A stretch of 8,664 nt of DNA from an uncultured Lachnospiraceae bacterium (lineage in GTDB: Bacteria > Bacillota > Clostridia > Lachnospirales > Lachnospiraceae): contig CAJOQS010000298.1 in the NCBI GenBank assembly GCA_905236925.1, positions 1 to 8,664 on the forward strand. The letters are read 5' to 3'. The position numbers were made by a program, and so were the translations under genes. A model generated the notes under the pieces. That model did no database searches and was not told the origin of the DNA. It saw nothing but the letters and a program-made list of their open reading frames with translations. Positions 5,038 through 8,664 of this stretch are shown piece by piece. Numbering within the stretch: the first letter of the stretch is position 1; each line of letters opens with the position of its first letter.

Positions 5038-6216
5038 ATGGGATTAAAGAAGAGACTTGCGGTGGCCTTTGCTATAAGCATTTTTGTCCCTCTGCTGCTT
5101 ACGTTTGCGGTAACGGCAGCCGTAATGGGAATGAACTACAGGGCCGAAAAGGGTATTATGGAAACTGAGAACGGGGAAAACTATATCGTCCGGAACGATT
5201 ATTCCCAGCCCAGATTACAGCTTCCGATAGCGCAGACTTTGGTCATCATCGGACTTATCATTTTCCTGACCGCGCTGGTTTCGGTCGCATGGATATATCG
5301 CAGCCTGATCAAGCCGCTGAATGTCCTCAGAATGGCGACGGCAAACATGAAAGAAGGCAACCTGGATTTTACGATATCCGGCAATCCGGATGACGAGCTC
5401 GGACAGCTTTGTGAGGAATTCGAGGAGATGAGAGTCAGGCTGAAGGAGCAGATCGACGCCCGGATGAAATACGAGCAGGATACGGTCGAGCTCATAAGCA
5501 ATATCTCACATGATCTGAAAACGCCTCTTACCGCCATAAAGGGATATGCGGAGGGCATCATCGACGGTGTGGCGGATACCGACGAGAAGCGCAGCAAGTA
5601 TGTGAGGACGATCTATACGAAGGCGTCGGACATGTCCGTGCTTGTCGACGAGCTGAGCCTTTATTCAAAGATAGACAGCAACATTATTCCCTACAACTTC
5701 GGCAAGGTCGATATCAATGCCTACTTCCTGGACTGTGTTGAGGAACAGAGCCTGGACATGGAGGTCAAGGGTATCAAGCTTGATCTTGAGAGCGGCGTGG
5801 AGAACGGAACTCTGGTCAAGGCCGATCCCGAGCAGCTTCGCCGTGTTGTCAACAATATCATAGGCAATGCGGTCAAATATATGAACAAGAGCGACGGACA
5901 CATAGGGATAAAGCTGGTTCCCCTTAAATGCTGTGTCCGCGTGGAAATAGAGGACAACGGCCCCGGTATCGCTCCGGAGGATCTGGAGCATGTATTTGAA
6001 CGGTTCTACAGGGCCGATACGTCAAGGGGCACGAGAAAGGGAGGTTCCGGTCTGGGACTTGCCATTGTTAAGAAGATCATAGAGGATCACGGAGGAACTG
6101 TCGGAGCGAACAGTACACTCGGAAAAGGCAGCTGCTTTTTCTTTACTCTCCCGATCTATTCGGAGAACAACGTAAAGTGTGAAGAGATCGAAGACGCCGA
6201 GTACAGCGAGGTGTAA
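5038..6216 (+). CDS. Membrane sensor histidine kinase (HAMP-HisKA-HATPase_c)
   Basis: This 392-residue protein is a two-component sensor that autophosphorylates on histidine and passes phosphate to the adjacent response regulator. A first membrane helix (about 7-32) is followed by a roughly 31-residue extracytoplasmic loop and a second helix (about 64-87). A HAMP linker follows (about 88-140, with P93 and DDELG at 118-122). The H-box SHDLKTPLT has the phospho-accepting H158. The ATPase domain shows the N-box NNIIGNAVKY (272-281), the G1 box DNGPGI (306-311), the F box FERFYRAD and the G2 box GGSGLGL (335-341). All key residues are intact. The loop is too short for a folded ligand domain, so it may sense membrane state or a partner protein. 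The ATG at 5038 is chosen over a GTG at 5014 because AGGAGG (5024-5029) lies 8 nt before it. The regulator gene follows after 22 bp. The stimulus is unknown. Confidence 0.95.
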   Translation: MGLKKRLAVAFAISIFVPLLLTFAVTAAVMGMNYRAEKGIMETENGENYIVRNDYSQPRLQLPIAQTLVIIGLIIFLTALVSVAWIYRSLIKPLNVLRMATANMKEGNLDFTISGNPDDELGQLCEEFEEMRVRLKEQIDARMKYEQDTVELISNISHDLKTPLTAIKGYAEGIIDGVADTDEKRSKYVRTIYTKASDMSVLVDELSLYSKIDSNIIPYNFGKVDINAYFLDCVEEQSLDMEVKGIKLDLESGVENGTLVKADPEQLRRVVNNIIGNAVKYMNKSDGHIGIKLVPLKCCVRVEIEDNGPGIAPEDLEHVFERFYRADTSRGTRKGGSGLGLAIVKKIIEDHGGTVGANSTLGKGSCFFFTLPIYSENNVKCEEIEDAEYSEV

Positions 6217-6238
6217 CAGCACAGGAGGTTTAGGTCGT

Positions 6239-6931
6239 ATGAAACAGAGAATACTCATTATCGAAGATGAATTGGAAATAGCTGAGCTTGAGAAGGATTA
6301 TCTGGAGCTTTCGGATTTTGAGGTGGATATAGAGGGAGACGGCACAAAGGGTCTCGAGAAGGCGCTTGCGCAGGACTACAGCCTGATGGTGCTTGACCTC
6401 ATGCTTCCCGGAACCGACGGCTTCGAGATATGCAAGAGGGTACGCGAGGTCAAAAACCTGCCCATCCTCATGGTTTCCGCAAAAAAGGATGACATAGACA
6501 AGATCCGCGGACTCGGACTCGGTGCAGACGATTATATGACCAAGCCCTTCAGCCCCAGCGAGCTTGTGGCACGTGTCAAGGCACATCTCGCCAGATATGA
6601 GCGTCTGATGGGTGCGCCGACCAAGAGCAATACTGTAATAGAGATACGCGGCATACGCATAGACAAGACGGCACGCAGAGTATTTATCAACGGCGAAGAA
6701 AAGCCGTTCACAACCAAGGAATTCGATCTGCTCACTTTCCTTGCGTCCAATCCGAACCATGTGTATTCCAAGGATGAGCTTTTCCGCGAGATATGGGACA
6801 TGGAGTCCATAGGAGATATTGCCACGGTAACGGTACATATCAAAAAGATCCGTGAAAAGATAGAAGCGGACACCTCCAACCCTCAGTATATTGAAACCAT
6901 CTGGGGTGTGGGCTACCGCTTCAAAGTCTGA
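6239..6931 (+). CDS. OmpR/PhoB-family response regulator
   Basis: This 230-residue protein is the likely partner of the kinase just upstream. The receiver domain (about 3-115) has the acidic pair E9/D10, phospho-acceptor D53 in LDLMLPG, S80 in LMVSAKKDD, and K102 in DYMTKPF. The C-terminal winged-helix domain (about 130-230) carries the OmpR signature: FTTKEFDLLTFLASNPNHVYSK, then TVTVHIKKIREKIE as the recognition helix region, then IETIWGVGYRFKV at the end. AGGAGG (6223-6228) lies 10 nt before the ATG and 22 bp separate it from the kinase stop, so the two are one operon. The order kinase then regulator is less common than the reverse. No terminator hairpin is seen in the 16 bp before the stop of the convergent downstream gene. 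Target genes cannot be deduced. Confidence 0.95.
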   Translation: MKQRILIIEDELEIAELEKDYLELSDFEVDIEGDGTKGLEKALAQDYSLMVLDLMLPGTDGFEICKRVREVKNLPILMVSAKKDDIDKIRGLGLGADDYMTKPFSPSELVARVKAHLARYERLMGAPTKSNTVIEIRGIRIDKTARRVFINGEEKPFTTKEFDLLTFLASNPNHVYSKDELFREIWDMESIGDIATVTVHIKKIREKIEADTSNPQYIETIWGVGYRFKV

Positions 6932-6947
6932 TTTTAAATTGTTTTTG

Positions 6948-7835
6948 TCATTCTTCGTCCCTGTTGCTGAAGAATGAACCGAAGATGGCGGAAAGTCCTT
7001 TCTTTTCGGGCTTCTTGGCATCGCCTCCGTCGCCTTCGTTTTCGGCTTTCCATTCCTCGTATTCCCTGTCAAGGTCGAAATCCTCTGCGGAGAATACACC
7101 GTTGGGGGCAATGGGTTCGCCGGTTTCGGGATCTGTCTCGGGAGTCTGTCTGTCGGTACCGGCAGGGGCTCCCTTTTTCTTCTTCTTGTTGCGGTTTCTT
7201 CTTGTTGAGAAGGTGACACCTGCACCGTCTCCGATGTTGTCGACGCGGATCTTGATGTTGGCGGCTTCATTTGCCTTCGGATCCTGATCGAAGACGTTCT
7301 CCTCATCCTTTCCGAGAAGGGCGGCCTGCTCGCCGAACTTCTTCTTTTCTTCGGCTTTTTTGCGGAGCTGGTCGAGCGCCTTCAGGTATAATTCGCTGTC
7401 ATGGAGCTCTGTGAGGCCCTCCTTGACGCTTTCCTTGTTCTGGTCGAGAGTCTCCTGCTGAAGGTCTATCTCGGCGAGCATGTCGAGCATTTCCTGTTTG
7501 ATGTGTGCCTTGGTTGCCTCGAGTATCTGCTTGAGATCCTCGAGCATGGTATCGGTATAAAGGGAAGCGGCGGCATGAACGTCGTCCGACTCCATCTTTG
7601 CCTTTGCGACAACCTGTGCGGCCTGCCGGTCCTGCTCGATCCTTGCGCGTTCACGGCTCAGTGTTGTGGCCTCATACTGGTCAAGCACTTCGTCGATGGC
7701 CTCGTTCAGCTGCTCAAGAAGCTCGAAAAGCTTGGATTTGGAAACGACGACGAGGTCGGGTGAATTGCCGTAGGGCTGGCACTTGGCGAACATTACATGT
7801 ATATCTTTAAGAAGTTCTTCGATTCTGTCGGGCAT
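6948..7835 (-). CDS. Coiled-coil protein with basic patch and amphipathic C-terminal tail, function unknown
   Basis: I do not recognise a characterised family. The 295-residue protein opens with a short module ending LVVVSKSKLFELLEQLNEAIDEVL (28-51). A long charged helical region follows, likely coiled coil (about 36-170) and rich in Glu, Gln, Lys and Ala. This layout resembles the clostridial DivIVA-like or ATP-synthase-B-like coiled-coil proteins that carry a VSK.EL..L element near the start. After residue 180 it becomes low complexity: a basic cluster RRNRNKKKKKG at 212-222, a Pro/Thr/Glu linker, an acidic stretch, and an EKKGLSAIFGSFF tail (277-289) that could be an amphipathic membrane-binding helix. 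It has no transmembrane helix or signal peptide. The ATG at 7835 is chosen because AGAGAGG lies 5 nt upstream; an ATG ten codons earlier lacks a site. It diverges from the GGDEF gene. A cell-division, envelope or scaffold role is inference only. Confidence 0.82.
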   Translation of the reverse strand: MPDRIEELLKDIHVMFAKCQPYGNSPDLVVVSKSKLFELLEQLNEAIDEVLDQYEATTLSRERARIEQDRQAAQVVAKAKMESDDVHAAASLYTDTMLEDLKQILEATKAHIKQEMLDMLAEIDLQQETLDQNKESVKEGLTELHDSELYLKALDQLRKKAEEKKKFGEQAALLGKDEENVFDQDPKANEAANIKIRVDNIGDGAGVTFSTRRNRNKKKKKGAPAGTDRQTPETDPETGEPIAPNGVFSAEDFDLDREYEEWKAENEGDGGDAKKPEKKGLSAIFGSFFSNRDEE

Positions 7836-7865
7836 AAAAACCTCTCTTTTGATCCATAAACACAA

Positions 7866-7871
7866 ATTATA
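7866..7871 (-). promoter_or_regulatory. Candidate -10 of the coiled-coil gene
   Basis: A perfect TATAAT is read on the minus strand, 31 nt from the proposed start codon. No recognisable -35 lies 16-18 nt upstream. A second candidate, TGGTATAAG, lies further upstream on the same strand (around 7889-7897). Which one is used cannot be decided from sequence. Confidence 0.35.
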
Positions 7872-7874
7872 GAA

Positions 7875-7906
7875 TACTACAAGACTATCTTATACCACAT
7901 GTAGTA
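7875..7906. repeat. 7-bp inverted repeat in the divergent intergenic region
   Basis: TACTACA (7875-7881) and TGTAGTA (7900-7906) are perfect inverted copies 18 nt apart. The right arm also belongs to a 14-bp near-palindrome, TACCACATGTAGTA (7893-7906), with one mismatched pair. The site lies between the promoters of the coiled-coil and GGDEF genes, so one regulator could control both. Confidence 0.4.
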
Positions 7907-7945
7907 CAAAAGCAAACGATTATTGTTGCGGTTTGACATATCTTT

Positions 7946-7954
7946 TGGTATAAT
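7946..7954 (+). promoter_or_regulatory. Extended -10 promoter of the GGDEF gene
   Basis: TGG-TATAAT gives an extended -10 with a perfect hexamer at 7949-7954. The only -35 at proper distance is a weak TTGCGG (7926-7931, 17-nt spacer). A perfect TTGACA (7933-7938) sits just 10 nt upstream, too close to pair with this -10. Transcription would start near 7961. Confidence 0.55.
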
Positions 7955-7960
7955 ACGGAT

Positions 7961-7979
7961 GAGGCGGATCAGCCGTCTC
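7961..7979 (+). other. Hairpin at the 5' end of the GGDEF transcript
   Basis: GAGGCGG (7961-7967) pairs with CCGTCTC (7973-7979) with one G-U pair and a 5-nt loop. It falls at the predicted transcript start and has no U-tract. It may protect the 5' end or be an operator half-site pair. Confidence 0.35.
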
Positions 7980-8007
7980 AGTGAAAGTACAGGCAGGGAT
8001 CATAGTG

Positions 8008-8664
8008 ATGTTTCGCAATATCTTTAAGGATCTGCCTTTTTTTGATAAAGATGAAGGCAAATCTGTCATAGATCGTCTGAACATGGGCAGGCTCTACATA
8101 TTCAACATTTTCGGATGTGTGGGCGTGCTTCTTCTTGCTTTGTTCCTTCGTCTGACCGGTCTGCATATTCTTCCGGCGGGTTATCAGAATTCCGCTCTTC
8201 CTGTATTTGCTGGTATCATGGCACTTTCTGCGGCCGCTGTTTTCTTTACGACCAGAACTCACAGCACAGAGCTTTTTGACAAGGTCTGTTACGCATATCT
8301 GTTTGTTTTTTCCGCCGCGATGTTCAGCTTTGCCTTTAAGACCCAGTATACCTCGGTTGCACTCGTGTGTGCGTGGGGGATCATGCTGGTTATCGGATGT
8401 CTTCCGGTCATAAGGCCCGATATTTTCGCGATCATCTGGGTGACTGAACTGATCCCGGTGGTGATCCTTGCCGTGGTAAGGCATTTTTCCGCGGAAAGCG
8501 TGACTGCGGTGGTCATCATTTCGCTGATGTCCTTCATGCTTTCAGTCGTTCTTTACGGCAATACCCTTCGAAAGCTTGATTACAAGCTGAGGCTGGATTC
8601 GGCCGTATCCGAAGCAGAAACGGATCCGATGACGATGCTCCTGAACCGGCGCGGACTCGACAGA
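8008..8664 (+). CDS. Membrane-anchored diguanylate cyclase (GGDEF) protein, N-terminal part
   Basis: The frame runs open from the ATG at 8008 to the window edge (219 codons). Residues 1-27 are cytoplasmic and charged. Six likely membrane helices follow at about 29-50, 63-82, 93-111, 116-135, 139-158 and 165-184. A short linker then leads into ETDPMTMLLNRRGLDR (204-219). That last segment is the D-P-x-T-x-L-x-N-R-R signature that opens GGDEF domains, which make cyclic di-GMP from two GTP. The GG(D/E)EF active site itself lies beyond the window, so catalytic competence cannot be judged. The six-helix part is a likely membrane sensor of unnamed type. An AGGCAGG (7991-7997) lies 10 nt before the ATG, a moderate ribosome binding site. 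It diverges from the coiled-coil gene. Confidence 0.88.
   Translation, partial: MFRNIFKDLPFFDKDEGKSVIDRLNMGRLYIFNIFGCVGVLLLALFLRLTGLHILPAGYQNSALPVFAGIMALSAAAVFFTTRTHSTELFDKVCYAYLFVFSAAMFSFAFKTQYTSVALVCAWGIMLVIGCLPVIRPDIFAIIWVTELIPVVILAVVRHFSAESVTAVVIISLMSFMLSVVLYGNTLRKLDYKLRLDSAVSEAETDPMTMLLNRRGLDR

Noticed and set aside
6230..7306. Minus-strand 358-codon open frame across the response regulator and coiled-coil gene
   Set aside because: It overlaps two genes supported by motifs and ribosome binding sites; its product resembles no family and looks like out-of-frame translation.
7933..7954. TTGACA plus TATAAT as a standard promoter
   Set aside because: The spacer is only 10 nt, far from the required 16-18 nt, so the extended -10 was called instead.
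7978..8484. Minus-strand 168-codon open frame opposite the GGDEF gene
   Set aside because: It is antisense to a coding frame with six membrane helices and a GGDEF signature; its His/Lys-rich product looks like a shadow.

Overview
The window looks like chromosomal DNA from an anaerobic Firmicute, most likely a Lachnospiraceae-type Clostridium relative with mid-range GC. The reasons are strong AGGAGG-type ribosome binding sites about 8 nt before most starts, a Veg-family small protein, a radical-SAM activase of the anaerobic ribonucleotide reductase type, and U-tailed intrinsic terminators. This is inference from gene content; no marker gene fixes the genus. No phage, IS element, CRISPR array, tRNA or rRNA was seen.

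Layout. Bases 1-1131 (+): the 3' end of an O-acetylhomoserine sulfhydrylase-like PLP enzyme (metY) followed by cysK, a sulfur amino acid pair. Bases 1141-3424/3445 (-): a tightly packed four-gene unit transcribed tadA, nrdG-type radical SAM activase, GNAT acetyltransferase, yfcE-type phosphodiesterase. It converges on cysK with only 9 bp between stop codons. The tadA start is unusual: a perfect Shine-Dalgarno lies 8 nt before an in-frame CTG and too far from the first ATG. Bases 3476-3828: a 353-bp divergent intergenic region with promoters, a 12-bp perfect palindrome and a direct repeat.

Bases 3829-4068 (+): a veg-family gene ended by a 13-bp-stem terminator. Bases 4168-4917 (+): an unrecognised, cysteine-free, Ala/Thr-rich protein with its own terminator. 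Bases 5038-6931 (+): a sensor histidine kinase followed by its OmpR-type response regulator, the reverse of the commonest order. Bases 6948-7835 (-): an acidic coiled-coil protein with a lysine cluster and a possible amphipathic tail. It diverges from a membrane-anchored GGDEF protein at 8008-8664 (+), which the window edge cuts just as the cyclase domain begins.

Most of the window is housekeeping metabolism and signalling. I do not see a convincing new multi-gene system. The parts least explained by known families are the 4168-4917 protein, the coiled-coil protein and its divergent arrangement with the GGDEF gene, and the probable CTG start of tadA.
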